Below are positions 12,090 through 24,810 of a stretch of 64,000 bases of DNA, in pieces. Position 1 is the first letter of the stretch, and every line of letters begins with the position of its first letter. The translations under genes and the position numbers were made by a program. A model generated the notes under the pieces. That model saw only the letters and a program-made list of their open reading frames with translations. It was not told the origin of the DNA and ran no database searches. Origin of the DNA: Montifringilla adamsi (taxonomy: Eukaryota; Chordata; Aves; Passeriformes; Passeridae); NCBI GenBank assembly GCA_017590115.1, contig JAGGNK010008670.1, positions 3,876,751-3,940,750 on the forward strand, read 5' to 3'.

Positions 12090-15000
12090 GTGAGCAGCAA
12101 GGAACCTCACTGCACACGTGCTTATAGCATTGCTGGTATCTACAACCTACAAGAAACAGCCAGCAGCAGGTTTGATGTTTTTAAAAGCTGAAATATTTTG
12201 CTTAAGGTAATAAAAAATTAACACAGAGGGCTCTTGGAATTCAGTATTTGATTAAGAGATGCTGAGCATCTGGAAGACAAGTAAATGGCACACAAGAACT
12301 CAGAACAAAAGCCACAGCTGGACATTATGATGTTCTGGCTCACCATTGTGGGCTTTTTTTTCTAGAGCTGCTTTCTCATGACAATGCAGGTTCCACCTAG
12401 TATGATTTTTCTCAAAAGGAACCCATATTTGAAATTAAAACCCTCTCAAGCAAAGAACTTAACATCCATGGCTATTTCTGTTTCACAGTACTATGTAAAT
12501 TATTATTCATTGTAATTTGTCCTTTGATACACTTGACTGAGCACATCCTATTTCTTTTTACTGCAGTTTGATTGAATAAATCTACATTACTTAAGCAACG
12601 TAGTTCAGGTGTCAGTGAAAACATGTTTTCAGTTGCTGCTATTAAAAAAAAAAAAAAAGTGTGAATTGCACTAGAGGAAACAAAACAAAACATTTTTTTG
12701 TGGTAAGGTTATACCGCAGCCAGAATCACTTCCTAACCTGCCCCACTGAGAGCAGAACTGTGTGTGCCTTGCAGAGCTGCGGCAGCGGCAGGAGATGCTG
12801 ATGAGGAACCAGCTGATGGCAGTAAACCCGCAGCTGATGGGGCCGGGCCAGCAGAGGATGCAGGCGATCCCCGCCCAGTTTGAGCCGCGACTGGTGGACA
12901 GGTACCGGGCACCAATTTCTGTTCCAGCACTGCAGTTAATCGCTCTGTGTGTGCTGTCTCTGGGGTTGTAAAGACCTTTGGTTATTATTAACTAAACGAT
13001 ATCCTCTGTATATCTGAATGGGTTTTTTTCCTCTCAGAGATCTGCTACCTTCAACTGAAATGATGGCCTCAGCTGACCCCAGACAAATCCACATAGCATC
13101 CCACCTGGGACCCACAGTCCCACAGCACCCCAACATGCCAAACCTGCTGTCCAACCGTGTCTACCCAGGCCCAGGTAACAAAGCACCCTCTGCATCCTGA
13201 GAAGTGGGACCATGAGGATCAGAAAGCCAGCTGCATCTGCTAGTTTTCCATAGGTTTATAGGTAGTGTCAATAACAGTTTATTTTATTTAGAAAAACAGC
13301 CTCACTAAAAAGAGGCAGCCTGTGCCAGTTTAGGTCTAAGCATGTCCATTCCAGCCTTTGTTAAATACAGTTCTCAGAGTTTTTGCATGTTTTTGTTCCC
13401 CCCTTTTCTTTTTGTATTTTCCAAACATTGTCACACCCAAACAAAATACTGCAGCTAAAAAAATAGCTCCTCATCAACACTTTTACACTACATTTTTCTC
13501 TTGCTCTCATATGAGTATTGGCTGCTTTAAACTGATCATATGCTCTAATGGTAATACCACATGCCACTTAATTCATGTAGGGCAAATACAAGTCCTTTTT
13601 AATAAAGGCTCAAAATTAGAGGGCAGAGCTCTAAGGGGAAGGCTGGACATCACAACTATGGCACTCATGCACAAAAATTTACATATTACTTTATACAAAA
13701 TGAGCTCAAGAGTTTTTCTTTGAGATGAGTGAATGCATTTTTAATGTCACATCAATACACCAAGAAAAATTTCTGATTTCAGCTTCTTTCCCTGCCTTAA
13801 CATGGATCTCAAGAGGAAATGTAATTTAAAATTACACAGCCTCCAGGCTGAAAGCAGTCTCGAAGGAGCAGGTTTGCTTTGCTCAACCGAGGGCTATTAT
13901 TTTCTGAGCAGTTATATGTATTCAAAGGCATATGTCACCAAATAAAACCACCCTTTGTGGTTAATGGCAGGTATTCCTAACTACAGATCTGATCCTGAAA
14001 ACACCTGATGATGGACTTCATGTTCTTGCTACATATTGCCACCAAAACAATGACAACAAATAGGATTTAACTTGAAATCCTATCACCTTCCTGGTGAAGC
14101 CCACCACTGAAGACTTACAAAGTTTTTTAAAGTGTCTCTGCATTGTTTTGGGGGTTGTGCATTTGCATGAGGAAACCAGTGAATTTTAAAGATGTTTTTT
14201 ATTCCCCTTCCCTCTAAGGATACAGCTTTCTGCAACCAGAATCCATGGAAGCTGTGGCCAGAAGACAAGAACTGGTTCAGAAGCAAAATATTGCTAGGTA
14301 ATCAATAGCAAGCTTTGCTCTGAGGTGAATGCCAGGATTAAAGCAACAAAGTGATTGAGATTGTTTTTCAAGACACCCAAAGAAGGAGAAGGCCCTTGAG
14401 TATCAATTAAGGCCTAAAGCTACTGACTTTCTGCTTGCCCTATTTTGCTTTTATTCTTAAAATGATGTCACAAAAATAAACAAACCCCTTAGCTTAGTTA
14501 AAGAAAAGAACAAGCTGCAGCCACAGCCCTTGAACTGCAGATCCAAACACCCTGAAGTTACAAAAGTTCAGAAACAAATTCAAACTTTGCAGCTGTGTGA
14601 TATCACACACAACACTTTAAGCCTGTAGCTGGGCCCTTGGGACGAGCGGCTGTCTCCACCCTAGCAGGGTGGGCAGCTTTCCTAGTTTGACCAAAGAGCT
14701 GGAATAGCAGAGTGACTGTAGAAAGTCCAGTTATTTGTAGCCGTTTCAGTGTAGTCAGTAGCTGGTTAAGAGACCAGCAGTGCCCTCCCTCATGGCCACA
14801 CCAATTCCACAGAGGAGCTCTAACCTCAGCCACTCCTGCACTGGGCTGCACTACTCAGTGCTAGTGCCCCTCACACAGTGAGAGTAAGAGCAAAAACAGC
14901 CAAGTTCTGTACATTCACTGGAAAATAATTATGACAGAAATGTTTTAAGCTCTTATGTCAGCAACTCCTCCAAGCACAAGATTTGCATCAGCAATGCATT

Positions 15001-18000
15001 TCCTATAGCTCTTGCCACATGACAAAAACCCTGAGAAAAACAAGTGAAATAACAAGCAGCAAACATGGCCATCTCATACACCCACAGCCACATCAGAGCT
15101 GGTCCTACCTGTTCAGGCTCTTCCCTCAGCCCATCAAACAGCAAAACTCCAACATGAAAGAGCTCACCTACACCTTAAAAACCTTTTACCCCAGTTTTTA
15201 GCCACCCTCACAATTTCCACCATGTCCACACAGCTCTCTGCAGCACAGGTCACCTTTAGGGCTGCACTTGCTCCTTTCAGCTGTTCCAGAAACCAGGTGT
15301 TAACAATCTCCTGCACTTGGGGCAGCTGTGCTGCTGAGCACCTGGGTTCAAGTCCTTGTTCTCCAAGGGACTCTACCTCATCCTAAAGCTCTGTTTGCTA
15401 GTCCTGACAGGAACAGACTATCTCAGCTGGAGGAGGAGACATGAATGTAATGCTTTCTGCTGTTTATTGTCAACTCAAGAGCTGGGTGGGAGTAATGACA
15501 ATCAGGCAAAATGTACAAGGACATTGTACATAGACAAAACACTTCTTTTGTATCTCTGAAAGCAGAAAATCAATAAGTTGGAGGTTGTTTCAAAGATTAA
15601 AACAAAGCAGAGAAAAAACCTGAATGATGTGATCAAATAATTCCTCCTCATACCAAAAATCTGTATAGATAGTTTTTACCCAAACTGTTTTCCTGACAAT
15701 TTTACACTCTTCTGAAGATCAGACTCTCACAGACTTGTCTGTGACCTGTTATACTCATTGCAGTGTTAAGAAAGCTATCTTGATGCACTTTAAAGTGCTT
15801 TACTTCACAGGGTATTTTCCAAAGATGCAGAAATCCCACTGAAAGTTCCTCAAAGCTCCTCTAGGATCTTTACCTTTCTGTTTGATAACTGACCTGGCTC
15901 CAGAGGAAGCTGATGCCAGCAAAGGTTGGTACAGCAGGGACAAATACTACTATTACAAATACATGTATTCTCTGTATCCCACTGGCAAGCCCTCCCACCC
16001 ACTATAACAGGAGCAGGAAGCTGACACAGACTCTGGACCATTCATCCAGAAGGAAGGAGATCAGCTGAACACTTCCCACCAGGATCTCACCCTTTCACAC
16101 TCTCAGAACCATCCTCAGGTGCCAGGCACAGTGGAGGGTTACTCAAGAGACTTAGCATTAGCTTTCTCTGAATAGATGCACAGGTTCCAGAGATAACAGG
16201 TTCCATGATATCGATAGATGTCATTCTTGTTCTTTATAATTTACAATATCACTAGAATTCTGCAGTTTTCACTACAAATTTTTGAGTGATAATAAATCAC
16301 TTAAATAAATTGATAATAAATCAATTATTTTCTTTAGTCTTCAACCCTTATGACTCTGGAGACTGTTTTCCAAATGTGAATATAATCCTCATGTCTGGAT
16401 TGCCAATATGCAAATAATATTTTTCTGTCTGAAGCATTTTCCAGAGCCATCACATAGAAGATATGTTTTCCCTTTCTTTTAGCTTACTATCTGTATCTGA
16501 CAGTACACTAAATACAGCCAGGTTTGCCATTCCATCTGCAGTTTGTACCCTCTCACAATGTAGGGGAGAGACAAGACAAGCAGTACTCTTGCCTGATCGT
16601 TTATCTGAGTTTTATTCTGCTGCTGAATAAAAAAAAGGTGATAAAGGAACCGAGCTGCCCTAACTGCTCCTGCTCTGTGTGTCTCTTAGAATGGAAATGG
16701 AGATGAATGCTATCTTTCAGCAAAAGGAAATGGAGAAAGCCCATCGGAAAGGACTCCTGGGCCTGGAAGCCCCTTTCCTTTACCATGGGATGCCAGCGAG
16801 TCCCATTGCTTTCCGTGGCAGACACAGACTCCCTGAAGGGCACCTTGCCAACGACCTGTATGTCCATCGTACCACCCTGGATGAGATCCACGGCAACACC
16901 ATGCTCATGGCAAGCAGCCCGTACCCGCCAGTCACCACCCTGCAAAGGGAGAGGGGGCGTCGCCCAGGGAGAAGAGCTGGAAATCACAAAACTGCCGAGG
17001 GCAGTGCCAACGGCACAAAGAACCAGGCTGATGACAAATCCACAGACTCTGCCTCAGCTGCAATGGAAGATGAGAAAGAAGACAAGAAGGAAGTAGAAGT
17101 GGAGGCACCAAACAAACATGAGCAGAGCAAAAACCAGACTGAGCCAGCTGTAGTTGCCAAGAACTGCAAAGAGTTTGAACAAGGCTTAAGAAAAAACTGT
17201 GCTACTCACGAAATTCCTACTGAAACGACCAGCTGCAGCAACACAAATGAGAAGGAAGCCAACAGCTCCTGTGCTGCTTTTGATGACAAGTACCTGTACC
17301 CTTCTGCAATCCCATTCTCAGCTTTACCATATGGATTTCCAGTGCCCAACAACCCATTGCTACCTTCAGGTTTGTCAGATCTCCAGATTAGAGTGACATG
17401 TTGATATAATCTGGTTTTATTGATTTGGTCTCTCAATTCTTCCCTCTGTTTTAAGTGAATTTTTGGTAGGGTAGAGTCATTGCAACTAAAGTAGAGTTCT
17501 AATGCTGCAAACAGTAATATCTGTATTCAGTTCATGTTTTAAAAAGGAGTTTCAATTAAAATAAACAAAATTGCTGAAAGAAGTTGTGAGTTAGCCTCTC
17601 TCTTCAGCCCACAACTTTTCCATATGTCCTAACTCACAGTAGGCAGTATAGACTAGCAAAGGCTTGGATCCATTCTACTGAAATATTAGTCAAATTAAAG
17701 TAACAGTAGAGTCAAAAGAAGAAAAAGCACTGGATAATGCGCTCATTAGAGGCAGTCTTGCAGCATGATTTTATGTGTAGCGACTGGTAGGTACAGTGCC
17801 AGCAGTAAACAAAAGAAGCCACCAAAAAAAACCCTTCAGAACCAGGTTCTGCTCATTACCTGGTGATTTTGCATCTAGGACTCCTCTATCTGCAAGTGAC
17901 CACACCCTGCTGTTAATATATTAGGTTCTGAAAAGGTGTAAAAATTCTATGATAACATTCATTTTCTCCTGACATGCCAGCAAAATTCTACCAAGATAAC

Positions 18001-19474
18001 TTCTGTGTTTCCTCCTCAAAGGAGCCCATGGCCTGATCCTGAATGGAGAAGACCTTTCTTCTGTCGAAGACATTCGCAAGTGGACAGTTGATGATGTGCA
18101 CAACTTCATTGTCAGCCTCCCAGGCTGCTCAGATTATGCCCAGGTGATTATTAACATTCACCACATTTTCAGGTTTTTAGGACCATCTAGATTTAAATAT
18201 GAGCAAGCAAATGTAAATGTGGGAGGGTAGTTGATTGTCCCAAAGTTACAAGTATAATAGTAATTTTCTTTGTGCAGTTAGGAGATAAATACAAAGATAA
18301 AACAGTAAAATTATTATTTCTTCTTTTTATGCCTTTGTTTACGCCTCAGGGTTATGCATGAAAAATAACAACCAAAGTCTATTTTAGCACACTGTGATAT
18401 GTTTTATCATTTCCTCAGATATTTAAAGACCATGCTATTGATGGAGAAACCCTTCCACTGCTAACAGAGGAACATCTCCTGGATACAATGGGATTAAAAC
18501 TTGGACCAGCATTAAAAATCCGCTCTCAGGTATGACCATTAAATGTATGCCAAGATGATGAGTCACAGAGACATGAAAATGCCAGAAGATGACAGAAGGG
18601 AATTTTTTCCAAACTAAAGCACTTTTTCTTCACTGGTAGCTGCCACAATATTGGGAGAAAATAATTTACTCCAACAAAGTTGGTTTTTTTTTTGCTTCCC
18701 TGTATGTTACCACGGCACACAGGGAGACAGTAAGGAATATAACCATACATTTTTCAGGAGCAGACTGTCCCTCTCTGTTTGCAGTTTTCTGCCCTTAATT
18801 TCATCCACTAATATCAGCTCTCTCTGTGTTTCTGTTGATGGTTCTTTTCATTTTCTTTAACCCCTTGTACTCTCTCACTCTCCTCTCATTCCAGCCACCT
18901 GCCCCGCTCCTGGCTGGCAGTTTGCCTCACCTCTCTCCCTGGGTGCTGCAGCACCTTGGGAGCAGGAGGATCCTGCTGTCAGACCCAACAGTCCTAAGTT
19001 GGGTATTGACAAGATCCTTCCACAACCTGGGCCTAGAAAAATATAAGAGAGTGAAAATGGAAAAGATGTTTTTCACAAGAATTTGATAACCCTTTGGGAT
19101 GCCTGGGATGTCCCTGGTGCTGCTGCACCAGAGTCAGGCTTGATGTTTAATGGCTTTAACAGGAAGAAGTAATTGCTGCAATTGTGCCTTTGTCTTTAAA
19201 GGTGTCCAGACGTCTGGGTAATGTGTTCTACATGATGAATGTCCCTCTGTCCGTGCCCCTGCCTCCTGCTCCAGGGAAACCCTCAGAGCAGCCCTCTGAC
19301 ATGGCCTCCCCTCTGCACTGCAACAGCAGCGGTGACACCCTGGACAGTCCCTGCTCCCAGGACCCAGAAACTTCCCAAGCAGTGGAACAGATGGTTTCAG
19401 AAAGCAGGGAAAATCCATGTGACACAGCTGGATCCCAGGCTGACTTCCAGATGATTGCTTTCCAGAAAAGCTGA
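11987..19474 (+). CDS. SAMD7: SAMD7, sterile alpha motif domain protein 7 (complete coding region, 8 exons)
   Basis: SAMD7 is a nuclear SAM-domain protein related to Polycomb PHC proteins. In mammals it is made in photoreceptors, where it helps silence inappropriate genes. Coding exons join in frame: 11987-12089, 12775-12901, 13038-13174, 14219-14297, 16690-17369, 18022-18143, 18419-18529 and 19202-19474, giving 543 aa; every junction is GT-AG. The N-terminal half is Met/Gln/Pro-rich. Residues 149-375 (large exon 5) include a basic RERGRRPGRR patch and an acidic/lysine-rich stretch. The SAM domain spans about 394-456 and includes KWTVDDVHNF, LPGCSDYAQ, HAIDGETLPLL and LGPALKI. The protein is longer than the roughly 446 aa I recall for human SAMD7, mainly through the N-terminus and exon 5. 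ATG 11987 was chosen as the first Met after a good acceptor; an upstream noncoding exon is implied. Identity is strong from the SAM domain and synteny with SEC62, GPR160 and PHC3. Confidence 0.93.
12775..12901 (+). CDS. SAMD7: SAMD7 coding exon 2
   Basis: Acceptor TGCCTTGCAG ends at 12774; donor GTACCG starts at 12902, phase 2. It encodes ELRQRQEMLMRNQLMAVNPQ and continues to the VDR boundary. MAVNPQL resembles the N-terminus of mammalian SAMD7 as I recall it, so exon 1 may be an N-terminal extension relative to that isoform. Confidence 0.9.
13038..13174 (+). CDS. SAMD7: SAMD7 coding exon 3
   Basis: Acceptor CCTCTCAG ends at 13037; donor GTAACA starts at 13175, phase 1. The intron before it is only 136 bp. 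It encodes DLLPSTEMMASADPRQIHIA and ends NRVYPGPG, matching the conserved DRDLLPS...DPRQ...YPG pattern of SAMD7. Confidence 0.92.
14219..14297 (+). CDS. SAMD7: SAMD7 coding exon 4
   Basis: Acceptor CCCTCTAAG ends at 14218; donor GTAATC starts at 14298, phase 2. It encodes GYSFLQPESMEAVARRQELV and continues to NIAR. It is too short to stand out as an open frame alone; it was placed by splice phase and by the ESxxAVARR motif of the family. Confidence 0.9.
14298..16689 (+). other. SAMD7: SAMD7 intron 4
   Basis: A 2.4 kb intron, the longest in the coding region. I see no repeat, RNA gene or alternative exon. The other SAMD7 introns are 12090-12774, 12902-13037, 13175-14218, 17370-18021, 18144-18418 and 18530-19201, and are also plain. 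Confidence 0.85.
16690..17369 (+). CDS. SAMD7: SAMD7 coding exon 5 (largest exon)
   Basis: Acceptor GTCTCTTAG ends at 16689; donor GTTTGT starts at 17370, phase 1. It encodes RMEMEMNAIFQQKEMEKAHR, then GLEAPFLYHGMP and further SAMD7-type sequence, followed by a low-complexity E/D/K/N/T-rich segment without a known fold. The donor is weak by consensus but keeps frame and phase. Confidence 0.93.
18022..18143 (+). CDS. SAMD7: SAMD7 coding exon 6 (first half of SAM domain)
   Basis: Acceptor CCTCCTCAAAG ends at 18021; donor GTGATT starts at 18144, phase 0. It ends with KWTVDDVHNFIVSLPGCSD and YAQ, helices 1-2 of the SAM domain. Confidence 0.95.
18419..18529 (+). CDS. SAMD7: SAMD7 coding exon 7 (second half of SAM domain)
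   Basis: Acceptor CATTTCCTCAG ends at 18418; donor GTATGA starts at 18530, phase 0. It encodes IFKDHAIDGETLPLLTEEHL and then DTMGLKLGPALKIRSQ. LGPALKI is the SAM signature shared with the PHC3 exon at the other end of the window. Confidence 0.95.
19202..19474 (+). CDS. SAMD7: SAMD7 coding exon 8 and stop
   Basis: Acceptor TTGTCTTTAAAG ends at 19201. It encodes VSRRLGNVFYMMNVPLSVPL and a Ser/Pro/Gln-rich tail ending in FQKS, with TGA at 19472-19474. VSRRLGNVFYMM completes the last SAM helix. Confidence 0.92.
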   Translation: MSRRLGNVFYMMNVPLSVPLPPAPGKPSEQPSDMASPLHCNSSGDTLDSPCSQDPETSQAVEQMVSESRENPCDTAGSQADFQMIAFQKS

Positions 19475-21019
19475 GCTAAGTTCAGGACACAACATGTTTT
19501 TTAATAATCGAGGAACTTCTAGTTACAAAGTGTATGAGAAGAAGCTACAGCCTGAAACCTTTGTAAGGCTGGGGCTGAAGGAAGTAAGTTGCCAATGCAG
19601 CATGGGGAAGTGTTGTATCTGAAAGGCATTCAGAAGTGCAGCTACAGGTTAGTGCAATTACTTTCAAGTGCAATTCATTGAAAAGAATATCAGTAGAGTT
19701 AACAGGTAAATTGAATTTTTCACTGAAGTCCAGGGTTATCACTGAAAGCTGTCAGAGACTCAGAGTGCACTGTGTGTCCAGTGGGCAACTGAGAAACTAT
19801 ATAGAAAGGTCAGCTTCCAAACACAGCTGACTTCTGCTTCTGTTGAACAAAATTTATACAGAACATTCATATGGAATTCATTGGGACAGTATGGAACTGC
19901 CTACAGAATGTAGAGAAATATACCCTAGACTCAGCAATTTGAGTTAATCCATTGCTGCTCCAGAACTAAGCCTTTCTAAGTGCCTGGCAAGGATATACAG
20001 CTTATAAAGATACACAGATTGAACAGGAAAATACCATGTGTGACAGCAATTTTAATTATTCCAAGGCACTCTTATCACCAGGGCTGGAATTTGCTTTCAT
20101 GACTGCAAGCTGAGATGAGTCACAGCCTCAGCCAATAAGGCCAGTCACTGGGACAGTGACATTCCCTGCAGACATCAGGATCAAAGCCACTTGGTTCCTG
20201 CCAGCCTCTGCCAGAGCACCCTTCCCACTGGCTCACCTGGGCAAGCCATGGAAAGCCCTTCCATCAGCAGCACGTTCAGTGTTCTTCACTTTGGAAGAGG
20301 CCATCAGTTTAGCCTCAGAGCTCCCTGTTTTCTGGAAGAATATGGTTTCCCCTCACTTCTGCTACTGATGAGTCATTATCTCGCAGCAAACAAGGATATG
20401 AAATAGAGCTTTTAACGAAGGACAAATCCCCAACATTTATTGTGATTCCTGTGTGACTTATCCTTGTTCCCTTTTTAGGGGTTTGGTCCTACACTGGTTT
20501 TCCATGCAGACTTTGGAAGTCAGTACACTTCCACTCTCCCTGCTAAAGAACTCTTCTTTACTCCAGAGGACACACAAATATCTTTGACAAAATCTAGTTC
20601 TGAAATTAAGGGTTGATAGATTGTGGACCTCCTGTATGTTGCTACTTTAGATTCTCTCCCCTTAGTTTAGTTTGTGTGGCCTCAAGTACTGAAACCCCAA
20701 GAGGTATGAAGCTGTTTAGATGGTGAGTGGCTAAACGTGAGGAGGGGAAGTATTTCTATATTCTATTTTTTCACTTTAGCCAGAGATAAATTATGTCTTT
20801 TTTACATTTGTGCACTAGATAATGTGTGATTAGATGTTTGCAACAGCAAACCTGGATGTCCATCTTACCATACTGTCCAAACTTTGCAGCCTTTGGAAAA
20901 ATGGCAAATATCTATATTCTATTTGGCATATGAAAACAATTTCTAACTTATCTTTTGTACAATTGACAATCATGTTGACAGTGTCACTTATCTGATTAAA
21001 CAGAGTTTATCTGATTAAA
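19475..21019 (+). other. SAMD7: Probable SAMD7 3' UTR and flank
   Basis: I see no canonical AATAAA in the first 1.5 kb after the stop. The first strong-looking hexamers are two ATTAAA copies at 20995-21000 and 21014-21019, inside a 19-bp tandem duplication. If they are used, the 3' UTR is about 1.5 kb. The end point is an inference. Confidence 0.4.
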
Positions 21020-21025
21020 CAGAGT
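20988..21025 (+). repeat. 19-bp tandem duplication carrying ATTAAA
   Basis: The unit TTATCTGATTAAACAGAGT occurs twice in a row without mismatch. Each copy contains ATTAAA, so the duplication also duplicates a possible poly(A) signal for SAMD7. Confidence 0.85.
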
Positions 21026-22924
21026 TAATGACTTGGTTTTCTAATGGCATCCTACCTACTCTCTGTGTGAAATATTCGACTCAATCCACATGAGACATTC
21101 TCCACCCTGGCAGAGGAATCTCCGACACTGTTCAGGGGAATCAGGCCAGGAGATGTCGCTGCAAAGCCACTCGGTCACCTGCTGTCCCTCCGAAGGAAAA
21201 CGCAGCACACCTGAAACACAGGGGACACGATAAGGGCGATGATATGAAGAAACTTCGCTTGTTTTTCTAAAGTAACAGCAGAAAAGCTTGACTTCAAGTC
21301 CCATATGCCACGGAGGAAGGATTGAAATGTGGTTCTGAAGAGTGTGATTATTTTTGTAAATGGGTCAGACAATGCCAAAAGCTGAGCAAGTTGGGATGCA
21401 AAGTTTGCAGTCTTGCATTACTTCTGCAATTAAAAAAAACCCAAAACCAAACATAAGATCCTTTGCACATACTGCCCAAGATGACAAAAGGAATTATTTC
21501 ATAGCTTCCTGTACTGGGGCAGATGTGCTGCAACAGCCAAAATGCAATAAGCCCTGAACAGTAAACAGCTGTGAAGTGAAATAGGAAGGAAAGGGATTTA
21601 CCTAAACAGACATAATAGTTTCTATTTCTAATGGAGGAAATACCACTGGTAATGAATGTTTCCTGTCCTACAAACACTTCTCAGAAAATGAAAATAACAG
21701 GTGAAAATAATTTAAAAGTACACAGAATCAGTAGACAGACCAATATTTCCAGAGGTTGATGTGTTTTCAGGAATTGTGCTTATATGTAAACATTGAGGCC
21801 TTACTGATTCTCATGTTCTTTTTGGACATTTATTGTTTATTCCAGCTGCAAGGGGGTTCAGGTATCATCCACAAGTACCTAAGAAAGGTGGCAGAGCTCT
21901 GCCTCCTAATAACTTTCTGGTGCCTGTGCCACCACTGCATTCATTTTTTTCTGCAATGCAACTAAAATCACAGTGGGATGCAGATGATGTGTTTCAATAC
22001 ATGTTGCATCATTAGAAATGTTTCATTTAACATCTATTGCTGTATTAGTCCATAGCAGTGATGCAGTTAACAAAGAAGAGAATGTTTTTATGAGGTTGTA
22101 GAAGTTCCTGATTTTGTCTGTATCTACAGTAAATGTGTGGGCTCCTAGGGAAAGAGACTTCAATTTTTAATTTTTTTTAATAGTGCCAATGTTAAAGACA
22201 AGATTAATAAAAAGGTATAACAAACATAACATGCAAAATGGTCCTGTATCATAAATAACAGATTTAGAAAAGTCCTGAAGAGGAAGAAATGGCTTGTCTT
22301 TCCTACAACAACCTGGGTTTCTGGTCTCATGTAGGTTGCAGATGATGATTATGTGGAACAAACTCACATGGATGTAAATAGATAATTCTCTGATCAATTT
22401 CCCAGGTGAAGAATCTCTAAAAAATTCTCTAATATTCCAAAATTCTTGTAGAATTCTCACCAGGTCTAAGTCAGGCAGTCACTTTAATCCAGCATACAAA
22501 CAAAAGAACAAGCACATAGGTTCACAAGGTGATGGTATTTCAAACTGACCCATACCCATGCCACCAGCTACTATCTAAAAGTTTATATTCCAAGACTTTA
22601 TGAAATTGTGATTCTGCCAGAGAATAGTTTTCAGAAATTATCCTTTGAGTGTGAAACAGAAAAAATAACCCGCTCTGGTTTTTAAAATCACCTCTAGTTT
22701 TTAAACTCTCTTGAAATTTCCTGTATTTTCAACTTTCCAATTACCCTCATACAATGTTGATTGGTTGTGCAGTGTTTTGAGTCACCTTCAACATCAGAAA
22801 TTTTATAGGAAATCATCTAAAACTAGATACACCTCTTGTTTTGGTACCTTGCCATGGTAATGTTCTACCTAAGCCCTTTATTATTCACTGGAAAATAACA
22901 AGTATACTTTATGAGGCTGAGTGT

Positions 22925-22995
22925 TCATAGAATTACAGAATGGTTTGAGTTGAAAAGGACCTTAAAGATCATCCAGTTCCAAACCCCTGTGTTCA
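22925..22995 (-). mobile_element. CR1 LINE 3'-end fragment
   Basis: TCATAGAATTACAGAATGGT, then a GAAAAGGACCTTAAAGATCA block and a TCCAGTTCCAAACCCC block: the reverse complement of a CR1 3' end, heavily truncated. Confidence 0.85.
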
Positions 22996-24742
22996 TCAGG
23001 GTTCAGCTGCCTCTGATGGTTGGTTTTGATTAGCTCTTCATGCTATAATAAATAGTTGTAGCTTTATTGCTATGGTAATTTCAATATAATAATATATGCT
23101 ATATTGAGAGAAAAGCTCACCTCTCCTTTCTCATTTGTTTGGGCTTTGGGGGGTTACTGCAGTTGCCAGGCTCCTTTCTTTCTTTCTTTGGGAAGGCTTT
23201 GCTCCGAATATCACCTGTACTGATGCCACAGGAACTCTCTGTTGATTTGGCCATTATGCTGTACTTTCCTTTGTCCCATTCCCAAGTTTACCCAAGTCTG
23301 TTTATTTCCAGACAGACATTAGTTCTGTTAAGAGTGTGTATCCCCTCACTCTTCTTGAACCACTAATTTCCCTGTGGGTAAGGATGCAAATCTATAATTC
23401 AGCCCAGAGTAAAGAAGAATGTGTTGTCTATGTTGTATGGAGAATCATGCAGTATTTTTCCCTATAGCACAGCAGAGGCATGAATAGACATTTTGATTTA
23501 TCAAAATTTAATATCATCAAAATTTAAATTCACATACAGCATCTCTGTGTGTGAATTACTGACGTACAGATCAACAACCAAAATGGCAAAACACAAAAAG
23601 CACCACTGACATTGGAGAAAAAGAAAGCACCAAACCAACCTGGTTCTTTGCTGCAGCCTTGGCTCATCAGCCAATCTTTGCTGATTACCTTTCTGTTCCA
23701 AGGTTCCAACAGCTTTGCAGAAGGAGCACTGTGCAGTGGAATTTGTGGGACTCCAGCAGTCCCTGAACACTCTGCAGTGGAAGGTGGTCTGTAAAGCACT
23801 CCCTGGCTTCTAGTTCAACCTGTTAAATGGAGGGATGTAAACTCAAGACTTGCATCCTAACATGAAAAATATTTTTAACTCAAACACTTGTAATCATAAC
23901 AACAAATTTGTGATTTTATAAAACAATTGCCAGATAGGTTTTTTTAAGGCTATACCTTAAATATGGTAATCCTTATGCTCTTTTCCTGCCACTGGCAAAA
24001 ACAGAGATATAAGCAAGCCTTTTTTATACAGACTTTTCCCTAAAACCTCATCTGGTTCTTCCAGAAAATATATTGATGTATTTTTCATTTATGTGTCCAT
24101 GTACATCCTCCCTGACTCCAGCATGGTCTGATTGACAGTGGTCTTTCTAAAGAGCTGATGTGCCAGCCCATATCAGGAGAGATGTATCTAGTTACTCACC
24201 AGTTACTGCTTAGATGAAATTATATTCTTACTTAAACAAAGCTGATATTAGAAATAGGTGCAAATTACAGAAGAAACACAGAAATTAGTTTTTAGTTCAA
24301 TTAGAATTTTTGTCAGTTATATGTACCTAATAATTCTGCATTGTATAGAAATGAAAAGGAACTTGCAAGAGTGGAAGTATTTAAGAACTTTCTTAGTGAA
24401 AGATAATTATGGTGATTTGTCTAATAAACCTTTGTTGTTCTGCTAAATTAAAAACTAAGTGGCTAACTAAATATTTATAAGCTTTTGAGATGGAAGTGAC
24501 TCAGGATATGTCTACATTGGAATATGTTTCTGAGTTATGACTCACGTATTTGTGGGTGGATTTTATCTGAACCTTCCTTGACAGTATGTGATGCTGTGCA
24601 GTACAAGACCCATATTCTTTATATTCTGAGCCCATTCTTTGTTGAAGCTGACTGGATGAAAAGGGAGGTCACTCCAGAGCCTGCAGCATGCTACCACCTC
24701 TAGATATTCAAGAAAATGGCTTCCAACAGGTTGATGGGGAAT

Positions 24743-24810
24743 TTCCTTCCTTCCTTCCTTCCTTCCTTCCTTCCTTCCTTCCTTCCTTCCTTCCTTCCTT
24801 CCTTCCTTCC
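24743..24810. repeat. (TTCC)17 microsatellite
   Basis: Seventeen perfect TTCC units (68 bp). The purity suggests recent or ongoing length change. Read on the minus strand it makes a spurious KEGR-repeat open frame. Confidence 0.97.
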
